Source: a virus. Taken from it: a stretch of DNA of 30,826 nucleotides. Shown here one piece after another: positions 25,501 through 30,826 of this stretch. The position numbers and the translations under genes were made by a program. The stretch spans positions 1 to 30,826 of the IMG/VR virus record IMGVR_UViG_3300020408_000027, one strand, 5' to 3'. The notes under the pieces are model-generated. The model was given only the letters and a program-made list of their open reading frames with translations. It was not told where the DNA came from and searched no databases. How positions within the stretch are numbered: the first letter of the stretch is position 1; each line of letters begins with the position of its first letter.

Positions 25501-28439
25501 GTTACAGCAGTATTATCTGTTGTATAGAGTAACTTATCTCCATCTGAGAATCCATGATTGTTAAAAGTGATTGAGTCACTAACAGAGGAAATATTTTCAG
25601 ACTTGACCTTTAGTTGTCTGTTCTCATACCCACTTCCAGGGTTAACAACTTTAATTGCACTAATATTTTTCTTACCATCAAATAATCTAAATTTATGAAT
25701 ACCTTGAGAAAAAGTGGTAAATCCTACTGTGCTAATACCACTTGAGTAATTCTCAAAGGTTTCATACAACTTAATTGTTGTTGTGTTGACAACTTGAGCA
25801 AAGTATACAGACCCACTCGCCAATGCTTTGTCTTGGTGAGTGTTTGAACCACCAAAGGTTCCAATTCCAATCGCATTATTACCATTTCTGCTATAGACAA
25901 TAGCATCACCATTTCTCAGATTGTGTGGTTTATCAAAAGTAATAGTATCATCACTATTATTAACACTACCTCCACCAGAAGTTGAACGAGCATCAAACTC
26001 AATCTCACGATACCTGGTTTCTAAAATTGGTTGCAGAACTGCACCAGATCCATTGCCGCCATCAATAGTGATAGAAGTAACATCTACCAAATCAAAATCT
26101 TGTGGGTCAATTTGTACTTCAGTTACACTACCACGAACTACAGGTCTTACAAGAGCAGTGGTATAGGCAGCTCCAGGAGAACCGATTTCAATGGTTGGTG
26201 GATTGATTACATCATAATTTTTACCACCATTGTAAAGTCTTACATTTTTAATTGGACCAAAGTAAATCTTATCATTTGACTTATAGTTTACAACTTCAGT
26301 GCCATTAACTAACATTCCTGTGGATCCAGGAATAGTTGATGTTCCTTTACCGTCCTTGATATTTCTAACGATTGGGAATTTTTTCAGCAATTGTTGGGGA
26401 TAAATTGCCTCACTCTTTTGACTTGCAAGAACAAATTTATGTGTACCTGCCCCAGCAGACGTAAACTCTAAAGAAGATCCTCCCTCAATTAAAGACCTAG
26501 AAGCAAAGAGTTTAATTTGATTGGATGTGGACAGCACCTTAACGAAGTAAACGCCCTCAGAGAGTCCTACAAGCGTGTCTGAGGATGCTTTATAGAAGAC
26601 TTCATCACCAGTTACGAAGGGAACTGGTGATGCAAAAGAGATAATGCTGTATTTTTGTGTTGACGTACTAAATCCTTGAAGAGCACTGCCAGCAGCAGAC
26701 GCAAGAGTTGCACTCAGAGCAGTTTCACTAATGTCATATGAAGGTAAAGAGTTTGAAGCAACGTATGCATGGGTTTCGTCAGTATATACATTCTGAACAT
26801 CACTGGTGATGGTATTGTCGCCATAGAACAATGAAGTACCGCTACTGGTAGCGGTTTCAACTTTTCTCCTAATTGTGTAGATTGTTGTGGAATTAGCAGT
26901 AAATCCTACAAGGTTGTTGAGGGTGATTTGCTTGTTTACAGCACTAACTGTAGCGACTACAGCGTTCGCATGGAGAACAGTTTCCGTGGATCCACTTAGA
27001 ATATCTACAGTATCTCCGACTTTAAGACTAGATTCATCAATTTCACTCTTCAATTGAACTGTGGCACCATTGATGCTCTCTACATCAAATCTACAACTTG
27101 TGTTGTAAATCCAACTATTAGCAAATATTTGCTTATCAGTCTTATTCAGTTCTGGATTTTTGATTCTCTCACCAATATTTTTGACAAATATCTTTTGACC
27201 CTCATTAGAAAGTAAAATGTCATTCGTCGCTTTAAACTTAGAAAGAACACCACCAATACGAACTTCTACTTTCTTGGAAATATTACCATCTTCATAACCA
27301 ATGTAGACTTCATCAGTTCTAAGTTCGGTTGATGGGGGAATTGCAGTGCCAATTCCACTACATCCAAGAAACTGGTTTACAGTTTTATCTGTATATTCAA
27401 TTGTATTTCTTCCAGAAACAATCTTTCCAGTCTGAGCAAACCCGACTGTAGAATCAACAGTTACTACAGAAGCACCAACACTGACTGTGTTTACTACTCT
27501 GGTAGCAGGTTGTACTTTAAATGTTCCCTCAATGAGATCTCTATCATCAAAACCTACAAACAATCCGAGTTTATAGTATGTACTGATTCCAGAACGTGTG
27601 AAAATTTCTACTTCTGATACTGAAGCTTGAGTTGCACTATCAGTAGATTTTCTGATTGTTTGCCCAACTAACTTGTTTGGATCACCAGAAACTCTCTCAA
27701 CAACAACCTCTTCTCTTCTTCTAAACTTTGCTGTTGATGGTTTTACCAGATAATCTTCTAAATCAATTATCTTTGGATCAACACCATAAAGAACTTTAAA
27801 GAGAATCTTGAAAGAATCCTCTGTTCCTTTTGATTCGTATAAACTTCTTATCTCCTTGACAAAGTTATTAACATCTAAATCATCTACAAAATCAACATCT
27901 TCAAGACCAGGAGCAAAAGAATACTTTAACTTTCTATAAAACTCCTTAAGGAAAAGGGCACTAAGGTTCTGTACCGTAGAACCATTGGCGTGAACCTGCT
28001 CAGAGGTGTCGCTGAATACTAATTCTTCTGGATCAAGAGAAGAACGATAAGAAGAAATACCACTAAAACCTCTAATACATCCTGTAAAAGAGGTTGCAGT
28101 TTTTCCAGTATATGTTATAATTTCATCACCAATCTTAAACAGACCATACTCATCAGGAAATCCTTTGGTTGTAGAAACCTGAACTGTATCAGCAGTAGAG
28201 GAAATACCAGCAGTCAAACTGGTGTATCCAGTGACAACCTCTGGTGTAAGGTTGTCAAATTTGAGATACTGGTCTAAGTTCTCAACAATATCAGTAGCAC
28301 CGCCCTGATGTTCTTGAGAAATATAATATTGCTTCAGAAAGTCAATAGATTTTGGACTTTCGGATCTAAGAAATTCGGGTAACTGACTTTCAATTACTTG
28401 TTGAACTTTTACCCTTCTTTCAAATCCTGTTTGTATCAT
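16566..28439 (-). CDS. gp7: Giant gp7-like baseplate wedge protein with repeated beta modules and a YHYH domain
   Basis: The 3957-residue product comes from a single open frame. Residues 1-60 and 155-300 match the C-terminal part of T4 gp7: a FLKQYYISQE helix, KEFYRKLKY, SKGTEDSFKILFKVLYGVDP (T4 STKGIEASYKFLFKVLYNEEV) and NKLVGQTIRKSTDSATQASV (T4 DLVGQTIYTATGRCNVTYI). The remaining 3600 residues have no T4 counterpart. They contain about twelve G-x-G-Y/F repeats, at least six H-x-x-x-x-GD-x-V-x-Y modules, several GF...IG-x-E-x-I-x-Y...RG modules, and a YHYH domain at about 1215-1330. It starts at ATG 28439, six bases after AGAGG (28446-28450), and three bases past gp6. T4 gp7 is 1032 residues. 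The gp7 identity rests on the N-terminal match and on its place between gp6 and gp8. Confidence 0.88.
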   Translation of the reverse strand: MIQTGFERRVKVQQVIESQLPEFLRSESPKSIDFLKQYYISQEHQGGATDIVENLDQYLKFDNLTPEVVTGYTSLTAGISSTADTVQVSTTKGFPDEYGLFKIGDEIITYTGKTATSFTGCIRGFSGISSYRSSLDPEELVFSDTSEQVHANGSTVQNLSALFLKEFYRKLKYSFAPGLEDVDFVDDLDVNNFVKEIRSLYESKGTEDSFKILFKVLYGVDPKIIDLEDYLVKPSTAKFRRREEVVVERVSGDPNKLVGQTIRKSTDSATQASVSEVEIFTRSGISTYYKLGLFVGFDDRDLIEGTFKVQPATRVVNTVSVGASVVTVDSTVGFAQTGKIVSGRNTIEYTDKTVNQFLGCSGIGTAIPPSTELRTDEVYIGYEDGNISKKVEVRIGGVLSKFKATNDILLSNEGQKIFVKNIGERIKNPELNKTDKQIFANSWIYNTSCRFDVESINGATVQLKSEIDESSLKVGDTVDILSGSTETVLHANAVVATVSAVNKQITLNNLVGFTANSTTIYTIRRKVETATSSGTSLFYGDNTITSDVQNVYTDETHAYVASNSLPSYDISETALSATLASAAGSALQGFSTSTQKYSIISFASPVPFVTGDEVFYKASSDTLVGLSEGVYFVKVLSTSNQIKLFASRSLIEGGSSLEFTSAGAGTHKFVLASQKSEAIYPQQLLKKFPIVRNIKDGKGTSTIPGSTGMLVNGTEVVNYKSNDKIYFGPIKNVRLYNGGKNYDVINPPTIEIGSPGAAYTTALVRPVVRGSVTEVQIDPQDFDLVDVTSITIDGGNGSGAVLQPILETRYREIEFDARSTSGGGSVNNSDDTITFDKPHNLRNGDAIVYSRNGNNAIGIGTFGGSNTHQDKALASGSVYFAQVVNTTTIKLYETFENYSSGISTVGFTTFSQGIHKFRLFDGKKNISAIKVVNPGSGYENRQLKVKSENISSVSDSITFNNHGFSDGDKLLYTTDNTAVTGLTTSVQYQVLKIDDHSFRLANAGVGGTNTTDYTKRQHVNITGVGTGIQNFAYPPVTITVNAEFDGVSGVITATPSVRGEIVDLYLYETGTGYGSTILNFHKKPDIKIKNGKNAELKPLISGGKVVSVQVTNPGSEYSSAPDLKVEGEGVGAKLRAIVSGGKITNVVVLTGGAGYVQNTTSVIVTSAGSNGVVDVEVRDLVCNAHTRFGDEILVETEEKLGYGLVGYSTAIGADTFGDIGGTHSPIIGWAYDGNPIYGGYAYTDPSDVNSGIKILTSSYELATAEVSDRPSGFSAGFFVEDYKFTDSGDLDEHNGRYAKTPEYPNGVYAYHATITSDGKNSKFPFFIGGTYSSVPVTQNINQTFDFNSSDLRRNTLPYVAGDKFATNDFVSEPNEVLVQSAVIDSITRGSVDGFKINNSGTDYRVGEIATFDNEGTNGGGLSAYVSRVTGKSIVDLNTTIQSHQNAVLVWEKSGVVSVNIDPSHGYFDNDQIAVSGLSTFISGLTKSHKIGVSSERTRLSVQVAANSIVGFVTDIFVNRVVDSISVGSTLGIGTETLSVLGTYPDKKVVRVLRGIVGAAHTANTDVFVSPSKFTLPVNVPYFDSAVNDKVFFNSIQSVGIGTTVGASSSKGYFTGSRQYTISVPTQGIYLPNHPFKTGEQVTFERFAGSQGFTVSNTNTSATYSIPQSGNTQTLFVVKKTDDIIGLCTQVGLTTNTEGLFFRNITSNADSRDYRYSLTSNKTQVTAKVEKIRAKVAVSTAHGLINGDTVNLSVNSGQSVGIGTSVSVYLKYNSANDKLLVNPIGFTSTAVNTSTNRLTLTEHGLRTGDKVFYDSDLIISGLSTGSYFVYRIDDNTINLANTRFDAISNPPTVVSFGSTGGSSQELSPINPRLNVVRDNNLVFNVNDSSLSGYNFRLYYDRDFKNELVSIGSSTTFSTVGVGTVGIANTVTASTVTLNFDKNLPSKVYYQLDKAGYISTADTEVTNYSEINFIDSTYSGTYSVTGVGETVFTVSLKSVPEDLDYNQSSTSVLKYSTSSPRALGGVDKLEITFGGASYKRLPKFVSIASTAGINADVIPTSTTLGRINQVTIQDAGFDFSADRTLSPEVYISPNITVVNRNTISGITITSGGSGFTSPPDLVLVNPDTGSAYDNGTLIAKMQGSSINKIEILDVPKGLSDTESKVFSVNNSNGVGVNSVFSSPAGVVTCVLATPTLGFTTATAPFAVNDFVYAENISLASTTGTGFNSQDYSYNFFKVTAYRNTNPAEVEFDISPYATNAGVAQTDGQSTFATLVNKNNYPTFTVVQTPLEFIVGESLFIKSGNTYTEVDLVVTNNLNDAIKVYGTYELSENDVIVGKNSGTIATVNKVDENTGIFEVDYSLETDYGWSNDTGKLNEDYQVIPNNDYYQNLSYSIKSPIEFEDWVNPVNRILHSSGLKNFADTGITTEGTVSTATSTSANSTALIDIINLNANGTTMRVDAVNFFDFAIDINASNNKSKFIKFQNKRLSDYIECKTNRVLTIDNFNSQFSNQQNANTTLYRDIDKFIANDGYSRYLVQIIKPNSKDLQATELIVVNTKTDDLITVEKASIHNTKDDFADIQAFKDAFDNVSLRLTPDDPFNDDLDVKFIKNNFNTTLAGVGTQSVGFVNLIGNNVSVGVGSTGLVFEGSSSGTESLFANIELIDTVTKDKTIVDMFVDHDGTDTYRSDFFFDNSTLGYSPKFIGTFTSNIASGVLKLNFENTESNNVLVRSRIVGFNTVGAGIGTHTFKASGQPDSSVREGRLETKFSTFSGTGISTVLTYDKADVTTVKSTAKVSYGNTSALHQVLFNHNDTNAFTVQYPHLSIGSTMGIGTFGADISGSNFVLIFHPDANISDDITVQIYSEIIQTEKDLNNVPATLTYGSANEQLKTSQFDSINGDRTNKVDFDVKHNSVPVFEKQFNPGISSVVNLGTGVFTIADHFFSDREKLTYTPRSTFIGGAHTSMVMSDGNILPSTVYAIKINNNEFKLATSKTGAAVTFNSAGSGNGHTLEMEKKLEKSLITIDGVSRSPLAFTPINYTLNNNGGSISVGATYFGISGISSILPGDVLKVDDEFVKVNAVGLGTTTIGPITGTGSFNVVKTERGFVGTLATTHTDGSTIRVFQGSYNMTRSKIHFTEAPRGNTQELVDNSNIPFHKSTFNGRVYLRNDYASNQIYDDITRQFTGIGATYRLTVGGANTTGIETGSGLVFINNMFQTPTTDNNTGGNYSFTESGGASNVVFTGVKDSNDDLVISETDVNKNQLPRGGMIVSLGSTQGLGIAPLVGASVTAFVSGGVIQSIGAGATDILGSGYRGSVAIGITDPNHTGNAAAVTVTVGAGGSLAFNVTNGGTGYSSNPTINIPSPSYENLPIIGVSRLGQGATTDSGSGLLLNVEVGSAITAVGIGSTLFEVKNFNIARNGYGFRIGDKFKPVGLVTAKGLPSMVNEPEFEVLDIFNDKFAAWQFGELDYIDSISDLINGSRVRFPLNYKGELLSFEVDRNNPDSSVIDLEAVLLIYVNGVIQQPNVHYQFVGGTSIVFTTAPTSNDNIDIFFYRGTRGTDSVIVNVNTTVETGDLLQMQKTDNSLAQDPRTTYNINNSDTVETNIYAGLGIDETNFKPLTWIKKKVDQRLGGELVNKSRDSIEGQVYPTARVIGDISASATEIFVDDAQLFNYEENESSINITSVNGLLVNTSTEHVSAAVTAVVSSTGTISSLDVTEGGAGYSGSATLKIAAPKAVGVGVGTTATGTVTIVNDFINSASVTNAGFGYTRTAPPQVLVSTPALSVESLTGITAVAGFAATITGIATAVGTGGNALALAFSFTASSTTGLQEGYPIFVKNTSVGDGVISINGSDNSIVAIGTTFLDNIYIVNDLHTTATTGVATCNILSTTTHTGLTTTGSLTVPQGILSWGRLSGFNRASSPIAIGVTGLRVDAGLSTFPTIQRRGFGLRDNGSLRKDLG
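22373..22390. repeat. 18-bp perfect palindrome within the giant gene
   Basis: CACCAAGAGCTCTTGGTG equals its own reverse complement over all 18 bases. It lies inside codons for the sequence SPRALGG of the gp7-like protein, with no T run after it on either strand. The function, if any, is unknown. Confidence 0.8.
24449..24890 (-). other. YHYH-domain coding segment
   Basis: The segment encodes residues about 1185-1330 of the giant protein. Recognisable elements in order are THSPIIGWAYDGNPIYGGY (around W1229), FFVEDYKFTDSGDLDEHNGR, TPEYPNGVYAYHATI and KFPFFIGGTY. This is the order and spacing I associate with the YHYH domain (PF14240), in which a GxAxDGxPIYGPY segment is followed by LDECNGR, TPEYPxGTYxY and a final PYFIG. 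The Cys of LDEC-N-G-R is replaced by His here. Confidence 0.75.
26603..26632. repeat. 11-bp perfect inverted repeat with 8-base loop in the giant gene
   Basis: CATCACCAGTT (26603-26613) and AACTGGTGATG (26622-26632) are exact reverse complements separated by eight bases. They lie in codons for the SPVPFVTGDE segment of a GD-type module. No T run follows on the minus strand, so it is not a terminator. Confidence 0.75.
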
Positions 28440-28441
28440 TC

Positions 28442-30322
28442 TTATCCTCTCTTAAGTTCTCCGTTTAGATAACTTGAAGTAACTTTATAACCGACGCCAG
28501 AGATCTGTTCGCCAGATGTAATAGTATCTTTAATCATATTTATCTCACTATCAGCAACCGAGAAAGATAGATAAAGGTCTTTCAAACCTATAACATCGTT
28601 TGAATCAGGGACTGCCTGAATCTCAACAATATTATTTTCTTTAACTGTAGAGGAGAATGTGATCGTATTCAGTAATATCTCACCCTTCACATAATCAACT
28701 GTTCCTGCTGACTTGATTACAACCTCATATTCACCTTTATCATTGCTTTCTTTAACTACAGAAATAACTCCTTTACCATTTTCTCCTGGAGTATCAGTAA
28801 AATAGAATGTTCCACTTTTTCCAGAGAGTCCAAATCCTGTACTCTTGATGTTAAATCCATTTTTATCCATACGGAACTTATTTCCGTAGCAAAGTTCATA
28901 CTGTGCAGAAGTATTGATCAATGTTTTCAAATTTCTTCTAATTCTAACTCTTGTGATGTTAGAAGTAATAGCACTATCAGTACTATCAATGGTTTGACAC
29001 AATTTACTGTATTTGAAGCGTCCACCAAACTGATTAATATTTGCTGTGGCAAAAGTATTCAGTGTTGACGAAACTTTTGACTTCAAATCGTTGACATTTG
29101 ATACTTTTGCGTTGTTATAGTAGACTGCAGAGTCAATTTCAACAAAAAGTACCTTTAGATCAACGATTTTTTGGTTTATACCCGATAAAGAGTAATTTTT
29201 GAGTTTTGTAGCGATAGATTCTTTGTCAAAATCTGAAACAAAGTCGCCATTTTTGGGTTTGATGCTAATAATTACGTTTCCGAACTCCGGTGGATCCAAT
29301 TCTTCACCACCAACAACCGAAACGGACTCAGTATTTGGGTAAATTGACTGAATTATCGCCTCATAATCACGAGCAGTGACTGCACGATACTGTGAGGAGT
29401 AAATTCTTGGTGCAAAATACTTAATTGAGTCAATACTTTCAATTTCTCCACCATTTTGTGCCTTTGAAGTGGTTGAAATCGTGACATCACTACTTGGAAC
29501 AATCACATTTCCAAGATTATCTGTAACTCTTCCAGAATATGCAAAATTTTTCGCTCCATTTCCATCAATACCGTCTGTAGTGATGTAAGAAACGGTAATT
29601 ATCGACCCATTTTCTAATTTTTTACCAAAATATCCGTCACCAAAGAGAAGTTCATACCTTTCATCTTGAACTTCTTGTAAAAGATAGATTTCAGAGTTCT
29701 TATTCAGGTTTAAAATGTTCTGGGCAAGCTCATATTCTCTTCCTTCACCAGAATCAGATGCTCCCTTGACTTTTACAACGATTGTTGAAGTATCAATGAA
29801 GGGATTTTGTAAAATAAAGCGTTGATCTAACGATCCATCAACAACAAATTGTTTTTTTAAGTAAGTTCCTTGGCAAACATCAAGGTCATTAAACTTAGCA
29901 GTTCCAGAATTGATAGTAGTGGTGACATTTTCTGGAACTGAGAAGACAAATTGACTCTCATTAACGCTTCCTACGCATACCAGACCCGCCTCTAAGGTCA
30001 TTGTAGGTGATGTGCTTGTGGTTTGTACCGTCAGATTAACACGCGCCTTAGCGGCGCTTCTGGAGCGAGGTACATAACCAATATTTCTTGCCAAAGAAAC
30101 AACATTTTCTCTCAAAGTTGCCGAATCCAAGAAGGATTCGTTCACAATCATGTTTGAGTTATAGGCAGTAATGTAAGTATTATACGCTAACGTGTCAATT
30201 AAAACAGAAAAATTAGATCCCTCAAAATCAAAGTCCGTAAACGTAGAGTTTGCACGGAGATAGTCTTTGATTTGGGACCTAATTTGGTCAAAATCTAGAT
30301 TTGTAAATTTAGTAAAAGGCAT
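28442..30322 (-). CDS. gp6: Baseplate wedge protein, T4 gp6 (baseplate J) family
   Basis: The 626-residue length is close to T4 gp6 (660). gp6 dimers form the inner ring of the baseplate and connect to gp25 and gp53. The N-terminus is diagnostic: FDQIRSQIKDYLRANSTFTDFDFEGSNFSVLIDTLAYNTYITAY, given here only as key segments: I-R-x-x-I-K-D-Y-L, F-E-G-S-N-F-S-V-L-I-D-x-L-A-Y, then ESFLDSATLRENVVSLA and IGYVPRSRSAAKA. The middle has a baseplate J-like segment with ERYELLFGDGYFGKKLENGS, a VTARDYEAIIQSIYPN motif and an EVEIDSAVYY-like strand. A C-terminal beta-rich part ends GYKVTSSYLNGELKRG. The start ATG 30322 has AAGG four bases upstream (30327-30330) and lies one base after the gp25 stop. Confidence 0.95.
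   Translation of the reverse strand: MPFTKFTNLDFDQIRSQIKDYLRANSTFTDFDFEGSNFSVLIDTLAYNTYITAYNSNMIVNESFLDSATLRENVVSLARNIGYVPRSRSAAKARVNLTVQTTSTSPTMTLEAGLVCVGSVNESQFVFSVPENVTTTINSGTAKFNDLDVCQGTYLKKQFVVDGSLDQRFILQNPFIDTSTIVVKVKGASDSGEGREYELAQNILNLNKNSEIYLLQEVQDERYELLFGDGYFGKKLENGSIITVSYITTDGIDGNGAKNFAYSGRVTDNLGNVIVPSSDVTISTTSKAQNGGEIESIDSIKYFAPRIYSSQYRAVTARDYEAIIQSIYPNTESVSVVGGEELDPPEFGNVIISIKPKNGDFVSDFDKESIATKLKNYSLSGINQKIVDLKVLFVEIDSAVYYNNAKVSNVNDLKSKVSSTLNTFATANINQFGGRFKYSKLCQTIDSTDSAITSNITRVRIRRNLKTLINTSAQYELCYGNKFRMDKNGFNIKSTGFGLSGKSGTFYFTDTPGENGKGVISVVKESNDKGEYEVVIKSAGTVDYVKGEILLNTITFSSTVKENNIVEIQAVPDSNDVIGLKDLYLSFSVADSEINMIKDTITSGEQISGVGYKVTSSYLNGELKRG
28446..28450 (-). promoter_or_regulatory. 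Shine-Dalgarno of the giant gp7-like gene
   Basis: AGAGG lies six bases before ATG 28439 and next to the gp6 stop. It is one of the strongest ribosome-binding sites in this window and confirms the start of the 3957-codon frame. Confidence 0.7.
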
Positions 30323-30323
30323 A

Positions 30324-30725
30324 TTACCTTGTTGCCTCTAGCAAAAATGAAAATTCTTGAGTAGGAAAGTCCTGACCAACAATATCATAAAAGATAGTAA
30401 CATTAAATGTGTTATTATCTGGTTGAGGATCTACATCAACCTGCACATTTGCAACTCTAGGTTCAAAATTATCAATTGTGGTGATGATTTGCTCTTCAAT
30501 TACACTCGCAGTGGCAAAATCAACGAAATCAAAAAGACTTGCCCGCACATCAGACCCTAAGATTGGTTGAAAAAACCTTTCTGTAGGGATCGTCTGCACT
30601 AAATTTTGAACAGATCGCGTGATTGCTCTTGCGTTCTTCAAAATTGGCAAGTCTTTTGTCACAGGATGTGGGTCAAAAGACAGACTTATGTCTCTAAATG
30701 CTCTTGATTCCCGTGAAATTGCCAT
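30324..30725 (-). CDS. gp25: Baseplate wedge protein, T4 gp25 family
   Basis: The product is 133 residues; T4 gp25 has 132. gp25 is the lysozyme-fold wedge subunit (GPW/gp25 family) that binds gp6 and gp53 and helps start sheath assembly. Diagnostic features are the N-terminal AFRDISLSFDPHPVTKDL, a helix with ARAITRSVQNLVQTIP, then ERFFQPILGSDVRASLFD (T4 EKFFQPAFGTGAEIYLFE), IEEQIITTIDNFEPRVANVQVDV (T4 E-Q-E-I-R-R-L-I-D-E-F-E-P-R-I-S-N-L-E-V-F-V) and a final strand pair. The EPR motif typical of the family is intact. Its first 40 bases overlap the end of the upstream gene in another frame. Confidence 0.95.
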   Translation of the reverse strand: MAISRESRAFRDISLSFDPHPVTKDLPILKNARAITRSVQNLVQTIPTERFFQPILGSDVRASLFDFVDFATASVIEEQIITTIDNFEPRVANVQVDVDPQPDNNTFNVTIFYDIVGQDFPTQEFSFLLEATR

Positions 30726-30826
30726 TGATCAGTAGTTTTCTTGACTTTATTTATGGCAGCAGGGTCACCATAAACTTCTTGAATCACTCTTTCCTCTGGA
30801 TCTTCGGTTTTATGTGGCTTGGACCA
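30686..30826 (-). CDS. 3' end of an unidentified upstream gene (partial)
   Basis: An open frame enters from the right edge in phase with base 30826 and runs 46 codons to a TAA at 30688-30686, overlapping gp25 by 40 bases. The encoded tail is polar and looks like real protein: EERVIQEVYGDPAAINKVKK, ending QFHGNQEHLET. It is too short to recognise. In T4-like phages this position often holds another tail gene. An accidental open frame of 46 codons remains possible, but the charged helical composition and the lack of any other gene at this edge favour a real 3' end. Confidence 0.55.
   Translation of the reverse strand, partial: WSKPHKTEDPEERVIQEVYGDPAAINKVKKTTDQWQFHGNQEHLET
30748..30755 (-). 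promoter_or_regulatory. Probable late promoter (CATAAATA) before gp25
   Basis: CATAAATA on the minus strand matches the relaxed late consensus NATAAATA, about 22 bases before ATG 30725. It lies inside the coding end of the upstream partial gene. Initiation at about 30742 would give a leader of about 17 bases and could drive gp25, gp6 and the giant gene. Confidence 0.55.

Noticed and set aside
2514-26279. Many other plus-strand and alternate-frame open frames of 60-150 codons
   Set aside because: All lie inside recognised structural genes on the minus strand. None has a recognisable motif, ribosome-binding site or promoter that would support it.
16566-28439. Possibility that the giant frame is an assembly artefact or several genes fused by missed stops
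   Set aside because: The frame is continuous over 3957 codons with consistent codon use and module alternation throughout, and has a good ribosome-binding site only at its start. Giant structural genes are known in marine T4-like phages.
485-28545. Matches to the relaxed late promoter GATAAATA inside genes (for example near 490, 2540, 15065 and 28535)
   Set aside because: They lie within coding sequence away from gene starts. A 7-base AT-rich core is expected by chance several times in a window of this composition.

Overview
The window is a block of virion structural genes from a T4-like contractile-tailed marine phage. A cyanophage of Synechococcus or Prochlorococcus is most likely; a T4-like phage of another marine bacterium cannot be excluded. 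Every supported gene is on the minus strand, so transcription runs from high to low coordinates. Genes are packed with 1-4 base overlaps (TAATG, TGATG, ATGA) or gaps of a few bases, and there is no gene-free stretch longer than about 60 bases. No tRNA, CRISPR array, insertion sequence, integrase or host metabolic gene was seen.

In transcription order the genes are: the 3' end of an unidentified gene (30826-30686); gp25 baseplate wedge; gp6 baseplate wedge; a giant 3957-residue protein whose N-terminus matches the C-terminal part of T4 gp7; gp8 baseplate wedge; a 2359-residue DUF4815 protein in the place of T4 gp9/gp10; five small or medium genes (70, 58, 115, 89 and 627 residues) where T4 has gp11, gp12 and wac; a 70-residue coiled-coil protein; gp13 and gp14 neck proteins; gp15 tail terminator; gp16 small terminase; and a partial basic, Gly/Asn-rich, Cys-containing protein running off the left edge. 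This is the T4 order 25 / 6-7-8-(9-12)-13-14-15-16 with the fibre section replaced. The products form the baseplate wedge, tail-fibre or decoration proteins, the head-tail neck and part of the packaging motor.

Two perfect T4-type late promoter boxes (TATAAATA) lie in intergenic gaps, before gp8 and before the 70-residue gene upstream of gp13. A near-match (CATAAATA) lies before gp25. The promoter before the 70-residue gene directly abuts a rho-independent terminator that closes the upstream fibre gene.

The most notable observations are: (1) a cupredoxin-like domain with a complete set of predicted type-1 copper ligands inside the 627-residue fibre-like protein; (2) a gp7-like protein almost four times the T4 length, built from at least three families of repeated beta-rich modules plus a YHYH domain; (3) one repeat type (G-x-G-Y/F...P-x-V/I-x-I) shared by gp14, gp8, the gp7-like giant and the DUF4815 protein, suggesting that one module has spread through the neck and baseplate; and (4) the compact promoter/terminator arrangement at 4927-4960. 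Identifications rest on reading the sequences against remembered T4 families; no database search was run.
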